Below are positions 24,752 through 34,276 of a stretch of 64,000 nt of DNA, piece after piece (the stretch's first letter is position 1; every line of letters starts with the position of its first letter). Source of the stretch: DATBLE01 sp963734065. Lineage in GTDB: Bacteria > Actinomycetota > Thermoleophilia > Gaiellales > Gaiellaceae. The stretch is taken from positions 124,001-188,000 of the forward strand of contig CAVTFN010000004.1 in assembly GCA_963734065.1 (NCBI GenBank). Direction: 5' to 3'. Made by a program: the position numbers and the translations under genes. Under the pieces are notes generated by a model. The model was not told the DNA's origin and did not search any database. It worked only from the letters and a program-made list of their open reading frames with translations.

Positions 24752-26698
24752 TCACTCCTCGGCCGGCTCGGCGTCCGCCCGTGCCTTGATCTCCGAGACG
24801 ACCGCCGGGTCGGCCAGCGTCGTCGTGTCGCCGAGCGGCCGGTTCTCGGCGACGTCGCGCAAGAGCCGGCGCATGATCTTGCCGGAGCGCGTCTTCGGCA
24901 GCTCGGGCGTGAACACGACGTTGGCCGGCTTCGCAATCGGCCCGATCACGTGCGCCACGTGGTCGCGAAGCTCGTCCATCATCTCGACCGACCCCTCGGC
25001 GCTGCCCTTGAGCGTCACGTAGGCGACGATCGCCTGGCCGGTCAGCGAGTCGTTGCGCCCGCACACAGCTGCCTCGGCAACGGCAGGGTGGTCGACGAGC
25101 GCCGACTCGACCTCGATCGTCGAGATCCTGTGCCCGGAGACGTTCATCACGTCGTCCACCCGTCCGAGCAGCCAGTAGTCGCCGTCGCGGTCGCGCCGCG
25201 CGCCGTCGCCCGCGAAGTACATGCCCGGGAAGCGCGACCAGTAGGTCTCCTCGTACCGGTCGGGGTCCTTGTAGATGCCGCGCAGCATCGCCGGCCACGG
25301 CTTGCGCAGGACCAGGTAGCCGCCGCCCCCTGGCCCAACCTCCTGCCCGGACTCGTCCACCACCGCGGCATCGACACCCGGGAACGGCTTCGTCGCCGAC
25401 CCGGGCTTCAGCGTCGTCACGCCGGGCAGCGGCGAGATCATCGCCATCCCCGTCTCCGTCTGCCACCACGTGTCGACGACCGGCGTCCGCTCGCCGCCGA
25501 TGTGCTGCCGGTACCAGATCCAGGCCTCGGGGTTGATCGGCTCGCCGACGGAGCCGAGCAGCCGCAGCGACGAAAGGTCGCGGCGCCCGGCGAACTCCGG
25601 CCCCCACTTCATGTGCGCGCGGATCGCCGTCGGCGCCGTGTAGAGGATCGTCACGCCGTACCGCTCGACGATCGCCCACCAGCGGTCCTTGTCCGGGAAG
25701 TCCGGCGTGCCCTCGTACAGGACTCCGGTCGTCCCGTTCGCCAGCGGCCCGTAGACGATGTACGAGTGCCCGGTGATCCAGCCGACGTCGGCGGCGCACC
25801 AGTACACGTCGGCGTCGGGCTTGACGTCGTGGACGTAGTGGTGCGTCGAGACGGAGCCGACCAGGTACCCGGCGGTCGTATGCGCAATTCCCTTCGGCTT
25901 CGCGGTCGTCCCGCTCGTGTACATCAGGAAGAGGAGGTCCTCCGAGTCCATCGGCTCGCACGGGCAGGCCTCGTCGGAGACCGCCACCTCGTCCCACCAG
26001 ACGTCGCGTCCCTCCGTCATCGGCACGTCGCCCCCGGTCCGGCGGAGCACGACACACGCCCGCGCCCCCGGCACCTCGGCGAGCGCCTCGTCGGCGATCG
26101 CCTTCAGCGGCACGGTCGTTCCGCGCCGCCACGCCTCGTCCTGCGTGATCAGCACCTCGCACTCCATGTCGTTCATCCGCGCCGAGAGCGATTCGGCCGA
26201 GAAGCCGCCGAAGACGACCGTGTGCGGCGCACCGATGCGCGCACAGGCGAGCATCGCGATCGGCAACTCCGGGACCATGCCCATGTAGATCGCCACCGGC
26301 GTGCCCTTGCGCACGCCCTGCTCCCGCAGTGCGTTCGCGAGCCGCGTCGTCTCGCGCAAGAGGTCCGCGAAGGTGACCACCCGCCGGTCGTCGTCCGGCT
26401 CGCCCTCCCAGTAGTACGCGACCTTCTCGCCCCGCCCCGCCTCGACGTGCCGGTCGACGCAATTGAAGCAGGCGTTCAGCTTCCCGCCGAGGTACCACTT
26501 CGCGTACGGGAGCTCCCATTCGTACAGCTCGGTGAAAGGCTCGAACCAGGTGACCCGCTCGCGGCCCTCGCGCTCCCATAGCTCCTCGAACGAGAGCTCG
26601 TAGAGATCCGGCTGGGCGTTCGCCTGCGCGGCGAACTCCGGCGACGGTGGGTACCGGCGCTCCTCCGCGAGGAGCGTCTCGATCGCGTGCTCCGTCAC
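24752..26698 (-). CDS. acsA: acetyl-CoA synthetase
   Basis: 648 aa, full length for Acs. GTG start overlaps the stop of the upstream M24 peptidase. Visible motifs: WYLGGKLNACFNCVDRH in the N-terminal domain, ATP-binding YTSGTTAKPKGIAH, VDTWWQTETGM for acetate and AMP binding, and the adenylation lysine in PKTRSGKIMRRLLR, which is also the usual site of regulatory acetylation. It makes acetyl-CoA from acetate, CoA and ATP. An acyl-CoA synthetase of related type lies at 4875-6740. Confidence 0.95.
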   Translation of the reverse strand: MTEHAIETLLAEERRYPPSPEFAAQANAQPDLYELSFEELWEREGRERVTWFEPFTELYEWELPYAKWYLGGKLNACFNCVDRHVEAGRGEKVAYYWEGEPDDDRRVVTFADLLRETTRLANALREQGVRKGTPVAIYMGMVPELPIAMLACARIGAPHTVVFGGFSAESLSARMNDMECEVLITQDEAWRRGTTVPLKAIADEALAEVPGARACVVLRRTGGDVPMTEGRDVWWDEVAVSDEACPCEPMDSEDLLFLMYTSGTTAKPKGIAHTTAGYLVGSVSTHHYVHDVKPDADVYWCAADVGWITGHSYIVYGPLANGTTGVLYEGTPDFPDKDRWWAIVERYGVTILYTAPTAIRAHMKWGPEFAGRRDLSSLRLLGSVGEPINPEAWIWYRQHIGGERTPVVDTWWQTETGMAMISPLPGVTTLKPGSATKPFPGVDAAVVDESGQEVGPGGGGYLVLRKPWPAMLRGIYKDPDRYEETYWSRFPGMYFAGDGARRDRDGDYWLLGRVDDVMNVSGHRISTIEVESALVDHPAVAEAAVCGRNDSLTGQAIVAYVTLKGSAEGSVEMMDELRDHVAHVIGPIAKPANVVFTPELPKTRSGKIMRRLLRDVAENRPLGDTTTLADPAVVSEIKARADAEPAEE

Positions 26699-27831
26699 GG
26701 GGAGAGGTCGTACGGATACTCGGTCAGGTTCTCCGCGCCGTCCTCGGTGACGAGCACGAGGTCCTCGAGCCGGACGCCGCCGAAGCCCTGCCGGTAGAGA
26801 CCCGGCTCGACCGTGACGACGTCACCGGCGACCATCGCGCCCGGTGCCCGTCCGAGCGACGGCGCCTCGTGCACCTCGAGCCCGACTCCGTGCCCGAGGC
26901 CGTGGTAGAAGCCGTCGGCGAGCACCTCGCCCGGCGCCTTCGACAGCTGCGTCGGTTGCCCCGCCTCGTGGAAGAGCTCGCAGACAAGCGTGAAGACGTC
27001 GGCACCGGGCACGCCCGCCCGGATCGCCGCCAGCGACCGGTCGAGGGCCTCCTTGCAGAGTGCGTGGTAGCGGACGATCTCCTCCGGCGGCTCGCCGACG
27101 ACGTAGGTCCGGGTCATGTCCGCGTAGCACGCGGTCTCGACGTCCCTCGGCCAGAGATCGATCACGATCGACTCTCCGGCCATGATCGGCCCGGAGCCCA
27201 TGTCGTGTCCGACTGCGCTCTGCGGGCCGTGCGAGACGATGAACTCGTCGGCGACAGTGCCGCGCGCGGTGAAGGCCTCCAGGATCGCCACCTTGATTCG
27301 CTCGGACGTGAGCGACTCGCCGTCCACGACGAGACCGGAGCCGTTGGGCTCTGCCCGACGCAGCAGCCCGCGGGCCGCGTCCATACCGGCCTCGGCCGCG
27401 CGCTGAGCCCGTCGGATCCCGGCCAGCTCGGCCCCGCTCTTGACCCGGCGGCGGTCCTGGAAGAAGTCGAGCTCCGGGGTGAGCTGGACACCCACCTCGC
27501 GGAGCCGGTCGGCGAACTTGGCCGGAAAGGTCCAGGGCACGAGCGCCTCGGTCACCCCGAGCGCCCGAACGGCGTTGACCGTGACCTCGAGCAGCACCTC
27601 GTCGCGCGGCAGCCCCTGCGCGATCAGGTCGTCGTAGCCGAACTCCTCGTACGCGTGCGGCTCCGGAGCGCCGGCGATCTCCCGCACGCGGTCGATCTCG
27701 AAGGAGGTGAGGACGACGTGCCGTTCGCCTTCGCGCTCCACGTAGAGGAACGGGTCGGGGATCGCAAGCGGCAGCTCGTGCCGGAGCTCCGGCGAGCGGA
27801 TGGTGTCCGCGTAGATGAGGACGTCCGGCAC
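26695..27831 (-). CDS. M24-family metallopeptidase (Xaa-Pro aminopeptidase type)
   Basis: About 378 aa from GTG 27831 (VPDVLIYADT). The open frame continues upstream across the divergent gene, but that part looks random. Metal ligands of the pita-bread fold are in place: the two Asp in VIDLWPRDVETACYADMTRT, His in GLGHGVGLEVHE, Glu in TVEPGLY, and Glu in VRLEDLVLVTE. The N-terminal creatinase-like domain precedes ~residue 150. It removes N-terminal residues next to proline. It leads acsA by a GTGA overlap. Confidence 0.9.
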   Translation of the reverse strand: MPDVLIYADTIRSPELRHELPLAIPDPFLYVEREGERHVVLTSFEIDRVREIAGAPEPHAYEEFGYDDLIAQGLPRDEVLLEVTVNAVRALGVTEALVPWTFPAKFADRLREVGVQLTPELDFFQDRRRVKSGAELAGIRRAQRAAEAGMDAARGLLRRAEPNGSGLVVDGESLTSERIKVAILEAFTARGTVADEFIVSHGPQSAVGHDMGSGPIMAGESIVIDLWPRDVETACYADMTRTYVVGEPPEEIVRYHALCKEALDRSLAAIRAGVPGADVFTLVCELFHEAGQPTQLSKAPGEVLADGFYHGLGHGVGLEVHEAPSLGRAPGAMVAGDVVTVEPGLYRQGFGGVRLEDLVLVTEDGAENLTEYPYDLSP

Positions 27832-27847
27832 GGCACCGGGATCGTAA

Positions 27848-29020
27848 ATGCCTAGACTCAGAGCCGTGGACGAAGCGGTCGTGCGCGCGCAGCGATTGAT
27901 CGAGGAGTGGGACGACGAGCTGCGCCGCGAGCTCCCCGCAAGTGCGGACATCTTCGACGCGCACCTGCATCTCGGCCACGACATCGACGGCATGGTCGGC
28001 GACTACGACGAGCTCGAGCGCGTCATGGAGCGGTACGGGATCTCGCGGGGGTTCATGTTCTGCATGGACGAGCCCGACCGGCATCCGGCGTTCCAGGCAC
28101 CGAACGACCGGACGCTCGAGCAAGCCGGCCGCAGCGAGGGGCGGCTGATCCCGTTCGTCCGCCTCGACCTGGGCGAGCGGCCGATCGAGGAGGCCGAGCG
28201 CTGCCTCGATCTCGGAGCGAAAGGGATCAAGCTCCATCCGAGGGCGCAGAAGTTCCTGCTGAACGACGAGCGTCTCGCCCCGGTCTTCGCGATTGCGGCC
28301 GAGCGGAAGGTTCCGATCCTGATCCACGGCGGCCGAGGCCTGCCGCCCATCGCCGACGACCTCGCGCGCCTGGTGGAGACCTATCCCGACGCCCAGCTGA
28401 TCGTCGCCCACGCCGGCATCGCCGACCTCGGCGCCTTGATGCGCCACTTCGCCGGTAAGCCCGGAGTCTTCTTCGACACGTCGGCCTGGAGCCCGATCGA
28501 CCTGCTCGACTTCTTCCGCCAGGTCTCGCCGGAGCAGGTGCTCTACGCCTCCGACTATCCCTACGGCCAGCAGCCGTCGTCGCTGTTGATCGCGCTCCGC
28601 ACCGCACGGACGGCCGGGCTGGACGAGTCACAGGTTCGCGGGATGCTCTTCGGCAACGTCACGCGGATCGCGGACGGTCAGCCGCCGCTCGAGACGACGC
28701 CGGCGAAGGGGAGCGACACCTTCAGCCAGCCGATGGTGCTGGCTCGGATCCACCAGTACCTGTCGATGGCCAGCCCGCTGCTGTGGACACGCCAGCCGGA
28801 CACGGTCGGCGTCCTCGGACTGGCGCTGAACGCCTGCGAGGAGAACGGCCATCCCGGGTCGGACCTCGATCGGATCCACGAGCTGCTCCTCTGCGCGCGC
28901 GACCTCTGGCGGGTCGCTCCGGAGATCGAGGACGAACGCGAACGAATGCGCGCGATCCGCAGCACGTTCCGGCTGATCCATCTCGCCGACATCGTCGCGG
29001 TCACGCCAGGAGCGGAGTAG
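27848..29020 (+). CDS. amidohydrolase-family (amidohydrolase_2) metal-dependent hydrolase
   Basis: 390 aa from ATG 27848 (a GTG at 27866 is possible). IFDAHLHLGHDID gives the HxH metal site near the first strand. GIKLHPRAQKF, LIHGGRGLPP, VAHAGIADLGALMRHF and YASDYPYGQQP match later TIM-barrel strands with the second His and the catalytic Asp. The C-terminal ~120 residues go beyond the barrel and are unassigned. It probably hydrolyses or decarboxylates a small cyclic or carboxylic compound. It diverges from the M24 gene with almost no gap. Confidence 0.85.
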   Translation: MPRLRAVDEAVVRAQRLIEEWDDELRRELPASADIFDAHLHLGHDIDGMVGDYDELERVMERYGISRGFMFCMDEPDRHPAFQAPNDRTLEQAGRSEGRLIPFVRLDLGERPIEEAERCLDLGAKGIKLHPRAQKFLLNDERLAPVFAIAAERKVPILIHGGRGLPPIADDLARLVETYPDAQLIVAHAGIADLGALMRHFAGKPGVFFDTSAWSPIDLLDFFRQVSPEQVLYASDYPYGQQPSSLLIALRTARTAGLDESQVRGMLFGNVTRIADGQPPLETTPAKGSDTFSQPMVLARIHQYLSMASPLLWTRQPDTVGVLGLALNACEENGHPGSDLDRIHELLLCARDLWRVAPEIEDERERMRAIRSTFRLIHLADIVAVTPGAE

Positions 29021-29025
29021 AACGA

Positions 29026-29053
29026 GACCGGGGGCTGCGAGCAGCCCCCGGTC
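29026..29053. terminator. strong bidirectional hairpin terminator
   Basis: GACCGGGGGCTGC (29026-29038) and GCAGCCCCCGGTC (29041-29053) are perfect 13-bp arms with a 2-base loop, between convergent genes ending at 29020 and 29078. Confidence 0.75.
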
Positions 29054-29077
29054 GGTCGATCAGTCGGTGCTGCGCCG

Positions 29078-29560
29078 CTAGTGGGCGCTCGAGCCGTGCC
29101 GCCTGGCCCGCGTCCTGAGCAGGACGCCGGAGCCGATCAGCAGCAGGCCGATCGCCAGCGGAACCCACAGCGCGAGGCCGGTGAACGGCAGCTGCGAGGT
29201 CGCTTTCGCCGGGGCGGCCTTCGGGGCCACCGCCGTCGCCTCGGCCTTCACCGCGGCCTTCGCCTTGACCTTCGCCACCTTCGGCGCGAAGTGCGCCGTC
29301 TGCTTCGGCGTGTACGGCGCGTACTGCGCCGACGCGCTCGAGTTGCTCTGCTTGGCGGGCTTGCTGCCCGCCGCGTAGCCGATGCCGCCGAACGAGGCGA
29401 CCGCGACGATCATCAGACCGCAGAGCGCCAGCGTCAGACCGATCCGGCTGCGGCGCACGCGCCCCTGCACGTCGCCCGCGAGCGACGTGACGAACTCGGC
29501 GCGCGGCCGGGAACGGCCTGCGTTGAGCTCACCCTCGAGGTCAAACCTTTCATCCTTCAT
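29078..29560 (-). CDS. two-anchor membrane protein with LPFTG sorting signal, in an ECF sigma operon
   Basis: 160 aa. Residues 1-38 are charged and look cytoplasmic (PRAEFVTSLAGDVQGRVRR). A membrane segment covers ~40-63. Then comes an Ala/Lys-rich extracytoplasmic stretch, LPFTG at 124-128, a second hydrophobic segment and a basic tail: a complete cell-wall sorting signal. It follows an ECF sigma gene by 67 bases. N-in topology with a short cytoplasmic head resembles a membrane anti-sigma factor, here joined to a sortase signal. No sortase gene is in the window. Function is inferred. Confidence 0.75.
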   Translation of the reverse strand: MKDERFDLEGELNAGRSRPRAEFVTSLAGDVQGRVRRSRIGLTLALCGLMIVAVASFGGIGYAAGSKPAKQSNSSASAQYAPYTPKQTAHFAPKVAKVKAKAAVKAEATAVAPKAAPAKATSQLPFTGLALWVPLAIGLLLIGSGVLLRTRARRHGSSAH

Positions 29561-29627
29561 GGAACTCCCCTCTCCCTTTCGTGAAATTGCCGTTACATAG
29601 ATGAATACCGGCGCGAGGCCGCGATCC

Positions 29628-30152
29628 TTACACCCTGCCGGAGCCGAAGACCTGCGCCTCCGCGTCCTCGGACTCCAGGATGCGGCGCAGCCGCCCGAGC
29701 GCCCGGTGGAGCGCCACCTCGATCGCGTTCGTCTGCGCGTCCATCACCTCCGCGATCTGGGGCGCGGTCAGCTCCGCCCCGTAACGCATCGCGATCAGCT
29801 CCTGGTCGCGCTCGCTCAGCTGCGCCAGCGCGCGGTCGAGCGTCAGCCGGCGCACCGTGTCCTCCTCGATGCTCCCGATCGCAGCGATCTCCTCCGGCTC
29901 CGGCTCATCGGGCGGCCGCCTGCGCTTCGCGAGAGCATCGTCGGCGCAGCGCCGCGCGATGCCGAGCAGCCAGCCGAGCGGCTCCCCCTTCGAACGGTCG
30001 TAGCTTCGCCGGTAGCGGATGGCGCGCTCGAAGACCTCGCTGGTCACGTCCTCGGCGTCGTGGCTGTCGCCGAGCCGGTAGGCCGCGTACGCGTAGACGT
30101 GGCGGATCAGGTCCTCGGGGTGCGCGAGCGGATCTCTGTGGAAGCCCTTCAT
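29628..30152 (-). CDS. ECF-type RNA polymerase sigma factor
   Basis: 174 aa from ATG 30152. Region 2 includes YAAYRLGDSHDAEDVTSEVF, the core-binding and -10 reading part. Region 4 is LSERDQELIAMRYGAELTAP, the HTH reading the -35. Its start overlaps the stop of the O-antigen-ligase-like gene (TGATG), and the LPFTG protein follows, so envelope stress or envelope assembly is a reasonable guess for its regulon. Confidence 0.92.
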   Translation of the reverse strand: MKGFHRDPLAHPEDLIRHVYAYAAYRLGDSHDAEDVTSEVFERAIRYRRSYDRSKGEPLGWLLGIARRCADDALAKRRRPPDEPEPEEIAAIGSIEEDTVRRLTLDRALAQLSERDQELIAMRYGAELTAPQIAEVMDAQTNAIEVALHRALGRLRRILESEDAEAQVFGSGRV

Positions 30153-32062
30153 CACGCCTGAGGCCGTAGCCGTGGGTCTTCGGGGTTGAGGCGCGAGGCT
30201 TCAGCCAGCGCGCGTTGCCGCTCGACGCCTCGGCTCGCGAGGGCGAGCTCGTACCACAGCGTCCAGTCGCGAGGGGCCTTGTCGACCGCACGCCGGAAGC
30301 TGACCCGGGCGCCCGCGAGGTTGCCGGACAGCGCCTGGGCCTCGCCGAGGCGCCGCCACGGTTCCGCCGACCACGAGACGAAGGACATGGCGTCGTGAGC
30401 CTGCGACTCCGCGCGCGCGTAGTGACCGCCGTCCGCGGACTTCGAGCTCGCCGAGACGGCGCTGTTCCCGAGCAGCGCGACCAGCGCGAAGGCGAACAGC
30501 CCGGCGACGGCCACGAGCCCGCCGATCCTCGACGCGGAGCCCAGGGCCCGCGGCTCGCGGTCGCGACGGCCGGCGGCGAGCAGCACGATCGCGCAAAAGA
30601 GGCCGGTCAGGGTGACCGCCGGCATCTCCCAGTCCCAGTCGACGGCGGCGTGCAGGAGGAAGGCGACGTAGGCGCCGCATGCGATCGCGACGAGCGGAGA
30701 CGACCGTGCCCGCCGGACCGCGGCGAACGGCACGGCGAGCGTGAACAGAAGCAGCGCGAGGCCCACGGGACCGACCTCCGCGAGGGTCTCGAGGTAGAGA
30801 TTGTGCGCGTCGTGCACCGTCCAGTCGCCGGGGCGATGCTGGAACCAGAACTGGGAGTAGCTGCCGGCGCCGCCGCCCAGGACCGGGTGCGCCTGGACCT
30901 CCTGCCAGGCGGCGCGCCAGTTCTCGCTCCGGCCGCTGCCCGAGAGGTTGAAGAGCCGACTGTTGAGGTCGGTCCCCGTGCCCGTGCTCACCTGGAACGA
31001 GTCGTAGGCTTTGCGCGCGAGCGTCGGCGGAAAGCCGTAACGGCCGAAGACGACGATCAGGAACGCCGCCAGCAGGAAGAGCAGCGTGCCGGCGTAGACG
31101 CGGCGGACACCGTACGGTACCCTGACGACGGTCGCGAGCCAGTCGAGGAGCAGGATCGTGAGCGACGCTGCGACGACCAGACCGATGGCGATCACCGCGA
31201 GCCCGTGGCCGTCGCGGCTGGCGGCGCTGAGAGCGGCACCCTGGTGCGTCAAGGCGGAGGAGGTCGAGGCAACGGCGACCGCTGTGATCGACCAGGGTGC
31301 GAGCACGAGCGCAGCGGTGATCAGCTGGAGCCGCCTCTTGTCGAGTGCGATCGCGACCGTGAGCCCGGCGAACAGGGCGATCCAGCTCGCACGGCTGTAG
31401 GTGAAGTAGAGCGTGAGCGCGAAGATCACCGTCGACCCGGCCGAGAGGCAGCGGACGAGCGGCCCGCTTCGCGCTGCCAGCCCGAGGGCGAGCAGCCAGC
31501 CCAGGGCAGCGAGGATCCCGAGCGCGTTCCAGTAGCCGAGCGGGTCGGAGAGGCGGTACCCGGAGATCTGGTCGAACGTGCCGAAGTGGTCCGGGAAGAG
31601 CCGCGTCAGGAGCGCGTACGTGCTGATGATCCCAAGCGCACCGCAGAGCCCGACGACGACCGCGGCGACCGACCGCTTCCGCAGCAACAGGATCCCGGCC
31701 GCGACCGCGGCCAGGTACACGAGGACGCGCTCGATCTCGAGCACGGTGTCCGGAACGCCGACCGTCCAGAGCAGCGAGAGCGCGATCCAGCCCGCCAGCC
31801 CGGCGAACCCACCGAGAAACAGCGCGTCGAGGGTGCCGAGCTCGACGGCGACCCCCACCGTCAGCGCGACCGAGACGAGGAGGAGCAGCGCCAGGCTCCC
31901 CCAACCCCAGGAAACGGGGAAATACCCGCCGTTCGCGAAGCCGAAGGCACCGACCGCCACGCAGGCGGCAAGGCCGAGCGGAATGCCGGCGTACGTCAGC
32001 CAGCGGGCGAGCGAGGCCCGGACCGCGGGCACCCGCGGCCGAGCAGCGGTGGCTTCGACCAT
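30152..32062 (-). CDS. O-antigen ligase/polymerase (Wzy/WaaL-like) membrane protein with C-terminal TPR
   Basis: 636 aa from ATG 32062 (GACAGAG upstream). About 12 membrane segments span residues ~25-540. The large outer loop contains the Wzy_C-type motif with HDAHNLYLETLAEVGPVG, including the conserved His. The last ~90 residues are soluble and TPR-like (EPWRRLGEAQALSGNLAGAR). It probably polymerises or ligates envelope glycans. Actinobacteria lack LPS, so the acceptor would be another wall or membrane component. Confidence 0.85.
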   Translation of the reverse strand: MVEATAARPRVPAVRASLARWLTYAGIPLGLAACVAVGAFGFANGGYFPVSWGWGSLALLLLVSVALTVGVAVELGTLDALFLGGFAGLAGWIALSLLWTVGVPDTVLEIERVLVYLAAVAAGILLLRKRSVAAVVVGLCGALGIISTYALLTRLFPDHFGTFDQISGYRLSDPLGYWNALGILAALGWLLALGLAARSGPLVRCLSAGSTVIFALTLYFTYSRASWIALFAGLTVAIALDKRRLQLITAALVLAPWSITAVAVASTSSALTHQGAALSAASRDGHGLAVIAIGLVVAASLTILLLDWLATVVRVPYGVRRVYAGTLLFLLAAFLIVVFGRYGFPPTLARKAYDSFQVSTGTGTDLNSRLFNLSGSGRSENWRAAWQEVQAHPVLGGGAGSYSQFWFQHRPGDWTVHDAHNLYLETLAEVGPVGLALLLFTLAVPFAAVRRARSSPLVAIACGAYVAFLLHAAVDWDWEMPAVTLTGLFCAIVLLAAGRRDREPRALGSASRIGGLVAVAGLFAFALVALLGNSAVSASSKSADGGHYARAESQAHDAMSFVSWSAEPWRRLGEAQALSGNLAGARVSFRRAVDKAPRDWTLWYELALASRGVERQRALAEASRLNPEDPRLRPQA

Positions 32063-32240
32063 CTCTGTCACAGGGTAGGGCAATCCCGGCGGATCTCAAT
32101 CGCCATTTGCCGCAGGCGTTACGGTTGTCACGCGTGGCGACCGGGTATGCGTTTAAGATGCCGAATCCCCATCGTCCAGTCTTCGCCCGCGGGGAGGGGC
32201 AAGCACAGCTGTATCGAAGTTTCACCACGGACTTGCCGAC

Positions 32241-32831
32241 GTGGCCAAGCTGCCGATACCGACAACACTGAATCGCCGGTCGCCTCTGGTGGCCGTAGCG
32301 GCGATCCTCGCCGCCGCCACCTTCGGCGCCGCCACCGCCGGCGCAGGCGACACCGCCGGGTGGAACAACGCGGCCGGCGCCGGCGAGCACGTGACCGTCC
32401 TCCCGCGCCTGGAGACACGGCTGCTGACGCGGATCAACGACGTCCGCCGAGCTGCCGGGCTCGCACCGCTGCGCGCCAGCGTCGCGCTGGCGGCCGCGGC
32501 GCACGAGCAGTCGCTCTCGATGGCCGAGCACGGGTTCTTCAGCCACGATTCGTTCAGCGGCGCTCCGTTCTGGAAGCGCGTGGAGACCCGCTACCCGAAG
32601 CCCGCCGGCGGCGCCTGGCGCGTCGGCGAGAACCTCGTCTGGAGCTCGCCGCAGCTCAGCGCCCAGCGCGCGCTGGAGCTGTGGCTGAACAGCCCGCCCC
32701 ACCGCCAAAACCTGCTCACGGCCGCCTGGCGTGAGGTCGGGATCGCCGCAGTGCACGCCTCGTCGGCGCCGGGCGTCTACGCCGGCCAGGACGTGACGAT
32801 CCTGACCGCGGACTTCGGCGTCCGGCACTAA
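32241..32831 (+). CDS. secreted CAP-domain (SCP-like) protein
   Basis: 196 aa from GTG 32241. A signal peptide runs to ~residue 35. The CAP domain has HEQSLSMAEHGFFSHDS, WRVGENLVWSS and WLNSPPHRQNLL, which give the usual His and Glu cavity residues. Members of this family act outside the cell; bacterial roles are poorly defined. The 150-base leader upstream shows no riboswitch I could recognise. Confidence 0.9.
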   Translation: MAKLPIPTTLNRRSPLVAVAAILAAATFGAATAGAGDTAGWNNAAGAGEHVTVLPRLETRLLTRINDVRRAAGLAPLRASVALAAAAHEQSLSMAEHGFFSHDSFSGAPFWKRVETRYPKPAGGAWRVGENLVWSSPQLSAQRALELWLNSPPHRQNLLTAAWREVGIAAVHASSAPGVYAGQDVTILTADFGVRH

Positions 32832-32839
32832 CCGGCTTC

Positions 32840-33673
32840 CTAGCCCGGCGCAGGGTGCCAGGCGACGGCGAAGCCGCGGCCGTCGGCGGACAACGGCCCG
32901 GGGCTGGCGCCGGAGGCGGCGGACGACGGCCGCATGCCGGCGAACGCGGGATCGACGCCGCCGGGGCCGAGCTCGGCCAGCTCGACGGGCGTCGCCTGCC
33001 ACGCGGCGTCGCTGATCGTCCCGGCGCGGCCGTCGCCCGTCGCTGCCGCACGCGTGAACGCGACCGAGCCGAAGTTCGCCAGCGGCAGCGTCCGGCACTC
33101 CCCCGAGGAGGCGCAGGACGACGGCGCCTCGGCGACCCATTCCGCCGAGGTCAGGTCGGGCTGCGGCACGGTCACGCGCCGGGTCATCCGGACGCGACGC
33201 GTCGTGTTCGTGAGCTGCAGCGTCACCTGCGTGCCCTGGACGAGGACGGCCGCAGTCAGCCGGTCGCCCGGCGCGATCCTCATCGCGATCGGGATCGACG
33301 GCGCCGGGACGATCTCGTACCAGGCCGCAGAGACGGGACGGCCGCGCGCGTCGCAGTTCGACTCGGTGCCGATCTGCTCGAGCGCCTGGGCGTCGGCAGA
33401 GAAGCCGCCGAGCCCGACCCAGAACGCGGAATACGACCGCTGCCCGGCAGTACACGTCACCTTCGGCTGGACCCACGAGCCGACCACGTTCGTGTAGGTC
33501 GTCGGTACGCCGGAGGCGTTCGTTCCCGTGAGCGCATACCCGGCCCAGTTCGACGACACCTGGCCGTCGCCGACCGCCCGGGGGGCGAAGACGCGTGCCT
33601 GGGACGCGCCGGGGGCCGGCCCGGCGAGCGCGAGCACGAGCAGGGACAGGAGGCCTGCGGCGATCCGGAGCAC
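32840..33673 (-). CDS. secreted G1-family (eqolisin-like) peptidase
   Basis: 277 aa from GTG 33673. A signal peptide ends near PAPGASQA. SSNWAGYAL, SAFWVGLGG, ALEQIGTESNC, AWYEIVPAPS and SAEWVAEAPS follow the Peptidase_A4/G1 order. The Gln of LEQIGTE and a Glu in AEWVAEAP are the likely catalytic pair. These enzymes are acid endopeptidases; bacterial members are less studied. It converges with the CAP protein gene, 8 bases apart. Confidence 0.85.
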   Translation of the reverse strand: MLRIAAGLLSLLVLALAGPAPGASQARVFAPRAVGDGQVSSNWAGYALTGTNASGVPTTYTNVVGSWVQPKVTCTAGQRSYSAFWVGLGGFSADAQALEQIGTESNCDARGRPVSAAWYEIVPAPSIPIAMRIAPGDRLTAAVLVQGTQVTLQLTNTTRRVRMTRRVTVPQPDLTSAEWVAEAPSSCASSGECRTLPLANFGSVAFTRAAATGDGRAGTISDAAWQATPVELAELGPGGVDPAFAGMRPSSAASGASPGPLSADGRGFAVAWHPAPG

Positions 33674-33730
33674 CGCAGGACGGTAGCCCGGTTCCCTGAG
33701 AGCCCGATGAGAGCGCGCGGCGGTCGTAGG

Positions 33731-34276
33731 ATGCGTGGCCTGGCAGCGGACGCCGATCCTCGCCCCGTGGCCGCGGTCGTGCTCGCGGCCGGGGCGGCCA
33801 CGCGCTTCGGCGCCCCCAAGCAGGCCCTCCTCCTCGACGAGGTGCTCGGCCGCCTGCGCGAAAGCGGCGAGATCGGCGAGATCGTCGTCGTGGCCGGGGC
33901 GTACGAGCTCGAGACGGATGCGCGGCTCGTCCGCTGCGGCGACTGGGAGCTCGGGCCAGGCGCCTCGCTGCGCTGTGGGCTGCGCGAGCTCGCCGCCGAC
34001 ACGCCCGCCGCGGCGGTGATCCTCGCCGACGGGCCGGACCTCGCGCCGGCGGCCGTCGATCGCGTCGTCGCCGCCTGGCGTGCGGGCGCGGGCGACGTGG
34101 TCGCAGCCTCGTACGGCGCGGCCCGCGGTCATCCGGTCGTGCTCGGCCGTGCGGTCTGGGCGTCGGTGCCGGACGAGGGCGCACGCGCGCTCGAGCCGGT
34201 GCTCGTCCCGTGCGACGACCTGGGCGAGCCGGGCGACGTCGACCGGCCAGAAGACCTACCTGTGCGCTTCCGCTAA
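33731..34276 (+). CDS. nucleotidyltransferase family protein (MobA/MocA-like)
   Basis: 181 aa from ATG 33731. VAAVVLAAGAATRFGAPKQA is the NTP-binding signature (LAAGxxxRxGxxK). AVILADGPDLAPAAVDRVV gives the metal-binding Asp region and ASYGAARGHPVVLGR is the late conserved loop. This group attaches CMP or GMP to molybdopterin, or activates sugars. A role with the molybdenum formate dehydrogenase in this window is possible but they are 20 kb apart. Its stop overlaps the convergent rsrA stop by 4 bases. Confidence 0.85.
   Translation: MRGLAADADPRPVAAVVLAAGAATRFGAPKQALLLDEVLGRLRESGEIGEIVVVAGAYELETDARLVRCGDWELGPGASLRCGLRELAADTPAAAVILADGPDLAPAAVDRVVAAWRAGAGDVVAASYGAARGHPVVLGRAVWASVPDEGARALEPVLVPCDDLGEPGDVDRPEDLPVRFR

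Noticed and set aside
32084..32240. c-di-AMP (ydaO) or cobalamin riboswitch upstream of the CAP protein
   Set aside because: Conserved core blocks of those riboswitches could not be found.
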